NCBI RefSeq assembly: GCF_018785315.1
Contig: NZ_WQPN01000006.1
Span: forward strand, 86,725-150,724
Origin: Clostridium sp. MCC353
GTDB taxonomy: Bacteria; Bacillota; Clostridia; Lachnospirales; Lachnospiraceae
Length of the DNA stretch: 64,000 nt
Reading direction: 5' to 3'
Shown here: one piece after another, positions 42,503 to 50,068 of the stretch
How positions within the stretch are numbered: position 1 is the stretch's first letter
Layout of the letters: every line of letters starts with the position of its first letter
Program-made: the position numbers and the translations under genes
Notes under the pieces: generated by a model
What the model was told of the DNA's origin: nothing
The model's database searches: none
The model's input: only the letters and a program-made list of their open reading frames with translations

Positions 42503-42844
42503 CTATTCCCACCCTCCCCACACCTCTGGCCGGTATCCAATGGTCGCCTTTTTTCCATTTCTCACAACGGGAGTTTTTAAGACCTGCTGGTTTTCCAGTA
42601 TTTTTTCTTCTTTATCTTCCATTGCAAGATATTTAATTAAAGCCAGAAGGTCTTTATCTTTGCAGTTTTCATCGATCATATTTTCATATCCGCCCACCGC
42701 CTGCCTGACGCTGCTGAATTCGCCTTTGCTCATGGGCTTTTCTTTGAGATCGATGAACTGGAATTTGATTCCCCGCTCTTTAAAATAGCGCTGTGCCTTT
42801 TTGGTGTCAAAACATTTTGTTCTTCCAAATATCTGTATGTTCAT
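42503..42844 (-). CDS. ArsC/Spx-family (thioredoxin-fold) protein
   Basis: A 113-residue protein with the family N-terminus IQIFGRTKCFDTKKAQRYF, a single Cys as in ArsC-like/YffB proteins, and the late QQVLKTPVVRNGKKATIGY. It may act as a glutathione-independent reductase or regulator; the lack of arsenic genes argues against a dedicated arsenate role. ATG 42844 follows AGGAGG by six bases; the frame is open further up without a site. Confidence 0.88.
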   Translation of the reverse strand: MNIQIFGRTKCFDTKKAQRYFKERGIKFQFIDLKEKPMSKGEFSSVRQAVGGYENMIDENCKDKDLLALIKYLAMEDKEEKILENQQVLKTPVVRNGKKATIGYRPEVWGGWE

Positions 42845-42864
42845 GTGCTGCCTCCTGTTGTCTG

Positions 42865-43182
42865 TTATACCGCTTCCGTCCACATTTTAAACTGGCCGAT
42901 GGCCTGATCGATTGAGCTGCAGTCCGGGCCCTGGTTTTTAAGGCCGTTTTCTTCAATAGCAGTTACATGGAAAATGTAATCGTTAACAGGCACGTAATCC
43001 ATTTCAATCAGCACATTGGCTTCTACATCCTGAAGCAGCACAATGGATGTCTGGGTGCTGTGGATGTATTTTTGTACTTCCGATAAATATTTCACGCAGT
43101 TTTTTTCCTGAGAAAAGATGTCCGCCAGTCTATTCAGCTTCTCTTCCCTGTCGGCTGACGTGCATTTTGTGTAGTTCCACAT
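42865..43182 (-). CDS. Hypothetical protein, family not recognised
   Basis: A 105-residue protein with a helical front (EEKLNRLADIFSQEKNCVKYL) and strand-rich middle (QTSIVLLQDVEANVLIEMDYVPVNDYIFHVTAIEE). AAGGAGGG precedes the ATG at 43182. It lies 20 bp upstream of the ArsC/Spx gene and is probably cotranscribed. No family is recognised. Confidence 0.75.
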   Translation of the reverse strand: MWNYTKCTSADREEKLNRLADIFSQEKNCVKYLSEVQKYIHSTQTSIVLLQDVEANVLIEMDYVPVNDYIFHVTAIEENGLKNQGPDCSSIDQAIGQFKMWTEAV

Positions 43183-43362
43183 AGGCCCTCCTTGTCGTTG
43201 AATGTCCGTGTGATCCGGTCAAAACTATTTTCCGGCGCATGGGACCGTATCATGATCCTGTCTATAGTTTATCATATCTGAATCCACCTTACCACTCAAG
43301 TTCTGCAAAAATGCAGACGGAGCCAGTCTGGCGGCCGGTTCCGGCACCGTAAATAAAACAAA

Positions 43363-43514
43363 TTGACAATAAAATGGGGATATTTTACACTGTTAAGAGC
43401 AGGGTGTCGGTTCAGCGCCCCTGCAGAGCCTGGGAACAGAATTCAGCCCCAAAATTGAGCAGAAATGATGCCCGGCTTTGGAATCGTAAAAAACTATGGA
43501 AAGGGAAGTATAAA
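43363..43514 (+). promoter_or_regulatory. Promoter and structured leader of second chromate-transporter pair
   Basis: TTGACA (43363-43368) and TACACT (43386-43391) are 17 bp apart. The resulting leader of about 117 nt can form two stems: GCAGGG/CCCTGC (43399-43404 with 43419-43424), and AGCC-GGG with CCCGGCT (43427-43434 with 43471-43477, one bulge). I do not recognise a known riboswitch class. The upstream part of this 332-bp gap (43183-43362) holds nothing I can support. Confidence 0.5.
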
Positions 43515-44093
43515 ATGACGCTTCTGCAAGACCTTTTTCTCACATTTGCCAAAATAGGGACGTTCACGTTTGGCGGCGGCTATGCCATGATTTCATTGAT
43601 CGATCACGAATGCGTGGATAAAAAGAAATGGATTTCCTCTGATGAGCTGATGGATATCACAGTGATCGCCGAATCCACACCGGGGCCTATTGCGATTAAC
43701 TGCGCCACCTATACGGGATACAAAAAAGCAGGATTCGCAGGAGCCGCCGCCGCAACATTAGGAATCGTACTGCCGTCATTTCTTATTATATTAATCATTT
43801 CCTCCTTTATGGAAAACCTGCTGCAGTATGCGGTCATTGAACGTGCGTTTAAGGGGATCAGAATCGCCGTGGCTCTGCTGATTATTCAGGCGGCTGTAAA
43901 AATGATTCGGAAAATGCTGAAAAAATCATCCAATAAACTGCTGAGCATTGGGTTTGTGGCTGTGTTTTTCAGCATCACGTTATTTTTAAATCTTTCAGGA
44001 ATCCGGTTTTCAACCATCTATCTGATTCTGACCGCCGGGCTGCTGGGATATTTTATCTATTCTGGTCCGGGACGGAAAGGGGACGCAGGATGA
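43515..44093 (+). CDS. chrA: Chromate transporter family protein, half-size (first of second pair)
   Basis: A 192-residue CHR domain with GTFTFGGGYAMISLIDHECV and LMDITVIAESTPGPIAINCATYTGY. ATG 43515 is chosen from the domain start (GGGAAG upstream); a frame open 47 codons further up has no homology. It overlaps the next half-gene by four bases (ATGA). It is the second doublet of this type within 3 kb. Confidence 0.9.
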   Translation: MTLLQDLFLTFAKIGTFTFGGGYAMISLIDHECVDKKKWISSDELMDITVIAESTPGPIAINCATYTGYKKAGFAGAAAATLGIVLPSFLIILIISSFMENLLQYAVIERAFKGIRIAVALLIIQAAVKMIRKMLKKSSNKLLSIGFVAVFFSITLFLNLSGIRFSTIYLILTAGLLGYFIYSGPGRKGDAG

Positions 44094-44647
44094 TTTATAT
44101 TTCTTTATTTTTCGCATTTTTAAAGATCGGGATGTTTGCATTTGGCGGGGCCTATGGGGCGATTCCGCTGATTCAGGAAAGCGTGCTGGCCCATGGCTGG
44201 ATGGACGAAGCCATGTTTGCCAATATTATCGCCATAAGCGAATCCACGCCGGGGCCCATTATGGTCAATGCGGCCACCTATATCGGAAGCAGCCAGGCGG
44301 GAGTTCTGGGAGCTGCGGCGGCTACGGTGGGAGTGGTTCTGCCGTCATTTATCATCATTCTGATCATCACTGCCCTGCTCCACAGTTTCCTGAAAAACAG
44401 GAGCGTCCAGGCGGTGCTGAAAGGAGTTAAGCCGTGCCTGATGGGGATCATTCTGGCGGCCGGGTTATTTATGGCGGTAAAGGCGGTGTTTGGGGGCGGA
44501 GGGGACTTTTATTTCGATTTTACATCATTTATACTTTTGATTTTGCTTGCAGGCGGCGCTGGGGTCGTAAAATACAGATGGAAAAAGGAGATTTCGCCTA
44601 TAGCGCTGATTGTTATCGCGGGTGTTTTGGGAGCTGTGATATTTTAG
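44090..44647 (+). CDS. chrA: Chromate transporter family protein, half-size (second of second pair)
   Basis: A 185-residue CHR domain (GMFAFGGAYGAIPLIQESVL, NIIAISESTPGPIMVNAATYIGSSQAGVLG). It is translationally coupled to the preceding half. GGGY of the first signature is changed to GGAYG, as is common in the second half of such pairs. Confidence 0.92.
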   Translation: MIYISLFFAFLKIGMFAFGGAYGAIPLIQESVLAHGWMDEAMFANIIAISESTPGPIMVNAATYIGSSQAGVLGAAAATVGVVLPSFIIILIITALLHSFLKNRSVQAVLKGVKPCLMGIILAAGLFMAVKAVFGGGGDFYFDFTSFILLILLAGGAGVVKYRWKKEISPIALIVIAGVLGAVIF

Positions 44648-44652
44648 CTTTC

Positions 44653-44684
44653 GCCAAATCCCTTTTAATATAAAGGGATTTGGC
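44653..44684 (+). terminator. Terminator of second chromate-transporter pair
   Basis: GCCAAATCCCTTT pairs with AAAGGGATTTGGC around a 6-nt loop, 6 bp after the stop. A short ATTTAAT tract follows. Confidence 0.8.
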
Positions 44685-44710
44685 ATTTAATGTAAACCCC
44701 GAAGCCGTTT

Positions 44711-44758
44711 AAAGTAAAGGGTGAAGGCATTTCGCGAAATGCCTTCACCCTTTACTTT
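44711..44758 (-). terminator. 48-bp perfect palindrome, AAAGTAAAGGGTGAAG copy 2
   Basis: Perfect 24-bp arms (AAAGTAAAGGGTGAAGGCAT plus TTCG and complement). It touches the stop codon of the GH13 gene, so on the minus strand it is the first thing after that gene and probably terminates the glucan operon. A degenerate copy lies at 34291-34330. Confidence 0.75.
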
Positions 44759-46392
44759 TATTCCCCATCCATCAATATCATAAATGCCTCATAAGGCCGC
44801 AGAATCCCATCTTCCCTATTCTTATAATTTCCAATCAAAACCCTTCCCTTCTCCCCCATCTCCTCCGGCATTTTAAACGCTGCAGTCCCACCATGAAAGT
44901 TCGCTGCCACCAGAATTTTCTGCGATCCAAAACTCCGCACATAAGCAAATATATCAGCATCTTCTTCGTACAGCAGCCGGAAATCCCCTTCTACAAAAAT
45001 ATCATACGTTTTGCGCAGTCTGATCAGGCTTTTATAATAAGAAAATACAGAATCCTGATCATTTATCTGTTTTTTTGCATTGATCTCCGTATAATTGGGA
45101 TTCACCTTCAGCCATGGGGTTCCTGAGGTAAAGCCGGCGTGTTCCGTATCGTCCCACTGCATGGGGGTTCTGGCATTGTCCCGGCCTTTGGCATAGATGG
45201 ATTCCATGATTTCTTCTTTTTCGAACCCCATTTCCAGCCGCTCCCGGTACATGTTCATTATTTCAATGTCCCGGTATTCCGATATGTCAAACCGAACATT
45301 GGTCATTGCCAGCTCTTCCCCCTGGTAGAGATAGGGCGTCCCCTGCATTCCGTACAGGATGGTGGCCAGCATTTTGGCTGATTCGACCCTGTATTCACCG
45401 TCATTTCCCCACCGGGATACGATCCGGGGGAGGTCGTGGTTGTTCCAGAACAAACTGTTCCAGCCTTTTTCATGGAGAGATGTCTGCCATTTTGCCAGCA
45501 CTTTTTTCAGCTTCACAAAATCTAACGGCGCTAAATCCCATTTTGCCTTGCCGGGCTGTTGATCCAGGCCGCTGTGCTCAAACTGAAAAACCATGGAAAA
45601 CTCGCTGCCGTCCGGGCTGCTGTAAACTCTGGCGTTCTCCGTATTGGCGCCCCAGGCTTCTCCTACCGTGATCAAATCACCCTTTTGAAAGGTATTCCTG
45701 CTCAGTTCCCGTATGTAGGCATGGAGCATGGGGCCGTTTCCGGTGATTTCCAAATCCGGCTCCTTGGCGATCTGGTCAATGACGTCCAGGCGGAAGCCGC
45801 CCACCCCCTGATCCATCCACCAGTTAATCATGCGGATGATCTCTTCCCGTACTTTTGGGTTATCCCAGTTTAAATCCGGCTGTTTTACGGAAAACTGGTG
45901 GAAATAATACTGCCCCAGTTCCGGCACCCACTGCCAGGCGGAACCGCCGAAACAGGCCCTCATCTCATTGGGCGGGCAGCCTTCTTCTCCGTCTCTCCAT
46001 ACATAATAGTCATGGTATGGATTGTCCTTCCCCTTTACCGCCTCCTTAAACCAGGGATGTTCATCGGAGGTGTGGTTCAGCACCAAATCCAGAATGATGC
46101 GGATCCCCCGCTTTCCCGCCTCCTCAATCAGCCGCTTCATATCTTCCATAGTTCCAAACATGGGGTCAATATCCTGATAATCCGAAATGTCATAACCATT
46201 GTCATCCTGAGGAGAACGGCACACCGGGCTGAGCCAGACGGCCCCGATGCCCAGATCCTTCAAATAATCAAGACGGTCTATCATTCCATTTATATCCCCG
46301 ATCCCATCCCCATTGCTGTCCTTAAAACTCTTGGGATATATCTGGTAAACCACCGTTTTTTTCCACCATTTACAACTATTCTGCGTTTTCAA
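44758..46392 (-). CDS. GH13 oligo-1,6-glucosidase/alpha-glucosidase
   Basis: A 544-residue GH13_31-type enzyme without a signal peptide. D203 (GGFRLDVID) is the nucleophile, E245 (VGEAWG) the acid/base and D320 (WNNHD) the transition-state stabiliser. The motif QPDLNWDNP and Val after the nucleophile are the signs of alpha-1,6 specificity. It would hydrolyse imported isomalto-oligosaccharides to glucose in the cytoplasm. It is the last gene of the glucan operon. Confidence 0.95.
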   Translation of the reverse strand: MKTQNSCKWWKKTVVYQIYPKSFKDSNGDGIGDINGMIDRLDYLKDLGIGAVWLSPVCRSPQDDNGYDISDYQDIDPMFGTMEDMKRLIEEAGKRGIRIILDLVLNHTSDEHPWFKEAVKGKDNPYHDYYVWRDGEEGCPPNEMRACFGGSAWQWVPELGQYYFHQFSVKQPDLNWDNPKVREEIIRMINWWMDQGVGGFRLDVIDQIAKEPDLEITGNGPMLHAYIRELSRNTFQKGDLITVGEAWGANTENARVYSSPDGSEFSMVFQFEHSGLDQQPGKAKWDLAPLDFVKLKKVLAKWQTSLHEKGWNSLFWNNHDLPRIVSRWGNDGEYRVESAKMLATILYGMQGTPYLYQGEELAMTNVRFDISEYRDIEIMNMYRERLEMGFEKEEIMESIYAKGRDNARTPMQWDDTEHAGFTSGTPWLKVNPNYTEINAKKQINDQDSVFSYYKSLIRLRKTYDIFVEGDFRLLYEEDADIFAYVRSFGSQKILVAANFHGGTAAFKMPEEMGEKGRVLIGNYKNREDGILRPYEAFMILMDGE

Positions 46393-46413
46393 ATTTATGT
46401 CCTCCTCGTATTT

Positions 46414-47307
46414 CTACTCTTTCACAGATCCCATGACGATTCCTGTGATCAGGTATTTCTGCAGCATGGGATAAATAAGCAGCAGCGGGATCACCGCCAC
46501 CACGATCTTTGCGGCATTCAGGTTCTGGTTTGACACTTCCAGTATATTCTCCAGGGCCCCAGCGCTGGCTCCTGCTCTGAGAAGTTCTTCAATATTGACG
46601 CTCAGGGACTGGATATAGGTCATCAGCGGGTAATTGCGCATTTTCGTTATATAGATCAGGCCGCTGTAAAAATCATTCCAGCTTCCCACAATGCTGAACA
46701 AAGCCACCGTAGCCAGGCTTGGCTTGGAACAGGGAATAAAAATCCGGGTCAGGATCTGAAGAGGATTGGCTCCGTCCAACAGAGCCGCTTCTTCCAGGGA
46801 TTTTGGTATTCCCATGAAAAAATTCATCACCAAAATCACGCTGAAAATGGGAACGGCCCCGGGGAGCACCAACGCCCATACCGTATTCAATATCCCAAGC
46901 TTTTTAATTACCAGGAATGTGGGTATCATTCCGCCGTTAAACAGCATGGCGAAGATCAGCAGGTACATATACACATTCCGTCCCTTAAATTCCCGCTCTG
47001 TCCTGGACAGAGGGTACGCCATCAGCACGATCAGAACCAGGTTCAGCGCCAGTGCCAAAACCACCCGCAGGGCTGATATTCCAAAGGAGCGCCAGAACTG
47101 CCTGTCTCCAACTATTTTTGTATAAGCCGCCCAGGTAAATCCCTTTGGAACCAGCCCTACCTGGTTGCCGGTGACGGCCGCGCTGCTGCTGAGCGAAATG
47201 GCCAGTATATTTAAAAGCGGCAGGAGACAGCACAGCGCCAGCAGAATTACCAGAATATAGATCATCCGGCACCGGATCTTAGATCCCAGACTTCGATTCT
47301 CAATCAT
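46414..47307 (-). CDS. CUT1 sugar ABC permease (LplC/MalG-like)
   Basis: A 297-residue permease with about six membrane segments and the EAA loop IPKSLEEAALLDGANPLQILTRIFIP. ATG 47307 follows AAAGGGGG by about seven bases; the frame is open earlier but overlaps the upstream permease. It forms the membrane channel with the product of the next gene up. The ATPase is missing, as is normal for such operons that share a common MsmK-type ATPase. Confidence 0.93.
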   Translation of the reverse strand: MIENRSLGSKIRCRMIYILVILLALCCLLPLLNILAISLSSSAAVTGNQVGLVPKGFTWAAYTKIVGDRQFWRSFGISALRVVLALALNLVLIVLMAYPLSRTEREFKGRNVYMYLLIFAMLFNGGMIPTFLVIKKLGILNTVWALVLPGAVPIFSVILVMNFFMGIPKSLEEAALLDGANPLQILTRIFIPCSKPSLATVALFSIVGSWNDFYSGLIYITKMRNYPLMTYIQSLSVNIEELLRAGASAGALENILEVSNQNLNAAKIVVAVIPLLLIYPMLQKYLITGIVMGSVKE

Positions 47308-47320
47308 TTCCCATCCCCCT

Positions 47321-48247
47321 TTAAAATATTTTCCGGTCCGCAAACCGTTTTGCCGCCTCATTAGCTCCCACCATCAGTATCATGGCGATCAGGGATTTGA
47401 ACAGGCCCACAGCGGTGGCAAAGCTGTACTGCCGCCCGATTAAGCCGATGCGGTAAACATAAGTATCCAGAATATCTCCTGTCTGATAGACCAAAGGCGT
47501 ATACAAGTTATAAATCTGGTCGAAACCTGCGCTCAGAATGCTGGTTAAGTTCATGGCTGCCATCAAAAGGATGATAGGCATCATGCCCGGAATCGTAATA
47601 TGGAGCACCCGTTTCCACCAAGTGGCCCCATCCATGGCCGCGGCCTCGTGAAGCCCCGGATCAATGGAAGTAATGGCTGCCAGATACACCACGGAATTGT
47701 AGCCGAATTCTTTCCATACATCGGTGCCAATGATCAGAGGCTGGAACCACCGGCTGCTCCCGAGAAAATTAATCCGTTCCAATCCGATCCCTGCCAGGAA
47801 CTGATTCACGCTGCCGTCCAGGTTAAACAGGTTTACCACCACAGAGGCCAGCACAACCCAGGACAGGAAATGAGGGAGATAAACAATGGTCTGCACCCAT
47901 TTTTTTATGTATTTGATCCTGATTTCATTCAATAGAATGGAAAAACTGATTGCCGCCAGCGTTCCCAGAATGATCTTTCCCAAAGCGATGACCAGGGTAT
48001 TTTTAATAACCTGGGAAATATCCGGCAGTTCCAGCATGTAGCGGAAATGTTCAAGGCCCGCAAAGGGAGAGCCGAAAATCCCTTTGCTTGGAACATAATC
48101 CTGAAATGCCATCACAATCCCAGCCATTGGTACATAGCTGAACACCAGCAGAAACAGCATTCCCGGCAGCATCATCAGATGATAGGTTTTCTGGGAGCCG
48201 GTAAGGGGCTTTTTCTTTTTATTCAAATGTCCTCCACGTCCGTTCAT
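47321..48247 (-). CDS. CUT1 sugar ABC permease (LplB-like)
   Basis: A 308-residue permease with KTYHLMMLPGMLFLLVFSYVP, the EAA-type loop SIDPGLHEAAAMDGATWWKR and several further hydrophobic segments. ATG 48247 lies just after the stop of the binding-protein gene with GGAGGGG upstream; the frame opens 31 codons earlier without a site. Confidence 0.93.
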   Translation of the reverse strand: MNGRGGHLNKKKKPLTGSQKTYHLMMLPGMLFLLVFSYVPMAGIVMAFQDYVPSKGIFGSPFAGLEHFRYMLELPDISQVIKNTLVIALGKIILGTLAAISFSILLNEIRIKYIKKWVQTIVYLPHFLSWVVLASVVVNLFNLDGSVNQFLAGIGLERINFLGSSRWFQPLIIGTDVWKEFGYNSVVYLAAITSIDPGLHEAAAMDGATWWKRVLHITIPGMMPIILLMAAMNLTSILSAGFDQIYNLYTPLVYQTGDILDTYVYRIGLIGRQYSFATAVGLFKSLIAMILMVGANEAAKRFADRKIF

Positions 48248-48248
48248 C

Positions 48249-50030
48249 CTAGTTCTCCCCTCCTTCCCTTCTCTGCTCTTCGATTTCCAAAATGATCTCA
48301 GCCCCGCCCTGGCTGTACCAGCTTTCCACAAACTGCTCAAATGCCTCCATCGGCAGATCTCCGGTAATCAGCTTTATAAATGTTTCCTCTTCCAGCTTCT
48401 GCAGATTGGCCCATTTCGTTTCCATGGTCTTTGTGGTTCCCCAGAAAGCCGGTTCTGTCCAGGAAAATGCCTGGCTTTTTGTGAGGCTGCGTATCAGTTC
48501 GATTCCTTCCATGCGGGAATGGTATTTTGACCAGTCTCCTGTTTCCGCATTTTGAGGATCTTCCAGATACTTTCTTATGCTCTTTATGACGTTTTGGGAT
48601 TCCGCTGTTTTGGCTTCCTCAGGGGCAATCTGTCCGGCCACGCCCATGCGGATGTCCTCATAATCGTCCAGCAGAGAGGTGTATTTGTTTACCTCAATAT
48701 TAAAGGGGCGTACAGAACCGTCCACACCGTTTTTAAGGTATGCGGCCGCTTCTGGAAACGTATGTTCCAAATCCTTTTCATTTACCAGCTCATCATAAAA
48801 CAGGTTCGCGATCTGGACTGCCAGTTCCGGGTGCTCATAGCCTTTACGGACCACGATATATCCGTTGGCCGGGTTGTTATGGAACACATTGACCCGCCCC
48901 TCCTCATCTTCCAGCACAAATGCCTTCAAACGGGCCTGGGGATGCATGGCGTGAACGCTGTTTAACAGCCAGTCCGGGATATGCCACACGCCAAACGCAA
49001 TGCCGGTCTGCCCATTGGTCAGCAAAGCCGTTATATCGTCCCAGGTCCTTGTTCCGAACTGGGGATCTACAATTCCCTGTTCAAACCAGTTGTGAAGGAT
49101 GGAAAGGGCCTCTTTTGTTTCAGGCTGTACAGATCCATATACGATATTCCCCCCACCATCTTCCATCCACTGCCTGGGAAATGCCCCCAACGCGCCCGCG
49201 ATACCTGTCATACAGTAGGTGGAACTGCCGTAATCATTGGCATTCAGCCAATAGGCCAGGGCAATTCCCACCGGATTTCCCGTTCCATCCGGGTCCGCCT
49301 CCATAAATGCCTCCGCCATCAGTTCCAGTTCATCCAAAGTGATCCGGCCGTCGCCTTCCGGATCGACAGGCAGGTCAAGAGTTTCCAGCCAGTCCGCCCT
49401 CACCCACAGGATATTGGGCGCACTGTCTAAATTGGTGCCTGGAAGAGCCATCAGACGGCCGTTATAGGAAGCCGCATCCAGACACCGGCTTCCGTAGCTG
49501 TCATAGACCTCTTTCAAATAACCGCTTGCGTAGTTTTCATAGACATCGGTTAAATCCGCAGCCAGGTCATTTTCCACCAGTTCGTCTAACAGGTCCTTAT
49601 TCCCCACCTTCATGAAATCCGGCAGATCGCCTGCGGCCAGGGAAAGGGAAACCTGACGTTCATAGGCGTCTCCAGTGGCCTCAAAATCATCAATGCAGAC
49701 CGCATTCAGCCGTTCCCGTACCAGCCGGGTATAGGCGTTGTCCTCATAGGTGTCACCTTCCGGCATCTTCGTGTTCTGCTGGGTCTGACGGCCCATGGTA
49801 TAGATGATTTCCCCCTCTTTCAGCCCTGTCCGGCCTCCGCAGCCCGCCAGAGCCAGCGCCAGAAGTCCGGCCGCACAGCCTGAGGCCAGTTTTTTTACCG
49901 CCGGCGTTTTATTCACTGCCGGTAAATGTATCGCGGCCGGCAGTTTTTTTGCAGCCGGTAATTCTTTTACTGTCAGTAGTTTATTTACCATCGTTATATT
50001 TGCCAACGCTCTTTTTACCAGAGTTTCCAT
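48249..50030 (-). CDS. Sugar ABC solute-binding lipoprotein (LplA-like), unusual N-terminus
   Basis: A 593-residue receptor of the large LplA kind (aspartic EMPEG.. start, then domain features DYEDIRMGVAGQIAPEEA, ANGYIVVRKGYEHPELAVQI). The lipobox LALAGC has Cys64, but about 47 residues come before the hydrophobic core, with the repeated pattern LPA[AV]xK (residues about 24-47). AAAGGTG seven bases before ATG 50030 supports the long form. It would bind isomalto-oligosaccharides at the cell surface. Confidence 0.9.
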   Translation of the reverse strand: METLVKRALANITMVNKLLTVKELPAAKKLPAAIHLPAVNKTPAVKKLASGCAAGLLALALAGCGGRTGLKEGEIIYTMGRQTQQNTKMPEGDTYEDNAYTRLVRERLNAVCIDDFEATGDAYERQVSLSLAAGDLPDFMKVGNKDLLDELVENDLAADLTDVYENYASGYLKEVYDSYGSRCLDAASYNGRLMALPGTNLDSAPNILWVRADWLETLDLPVDPEGDGRITLDELELMAEAFMEADPDGTGNPVGIALAYWLNANDYGSSTYCMTGIAGALGAFPRQWMEDGGGNIVYGSVQPETKEALSILHNWFEQGIVDPQFGTRTWDDITALLTNGQTGIAFGVWHIPDWLLNSVHAMHPQARLKAFVLEDEEGRVNVFHNNPANGYIVVRKGYEHPELAVQIANLFYDELVNEKDLEHTFPEAAAYLKNGVDGSVRPFNIEVNKYTSLLDDYEDIRMGVAGQIAPEEAKTAESQNVIKSIRKYLEDPQNAETGDWSKYHSRMEGIELIRSLTKSQAFSWTEPAFWGTTKTMETKWANLQKLEEETFIKLITGDLPMEAFEQFVESWYSQGGAEIILEIEEQRREGGEN

Positions 50031-50068
50031 ACAATTACACCTTTCTTATCCGATCAGACACAATCCCC

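Noticed and set aside
46414..48247. Missing ABC ATPase as a broken operon
   Set aside because: CUT1 importers in Firmicutes normally lack their own ATPase gene and share a common one, so this is not evidence of decay.
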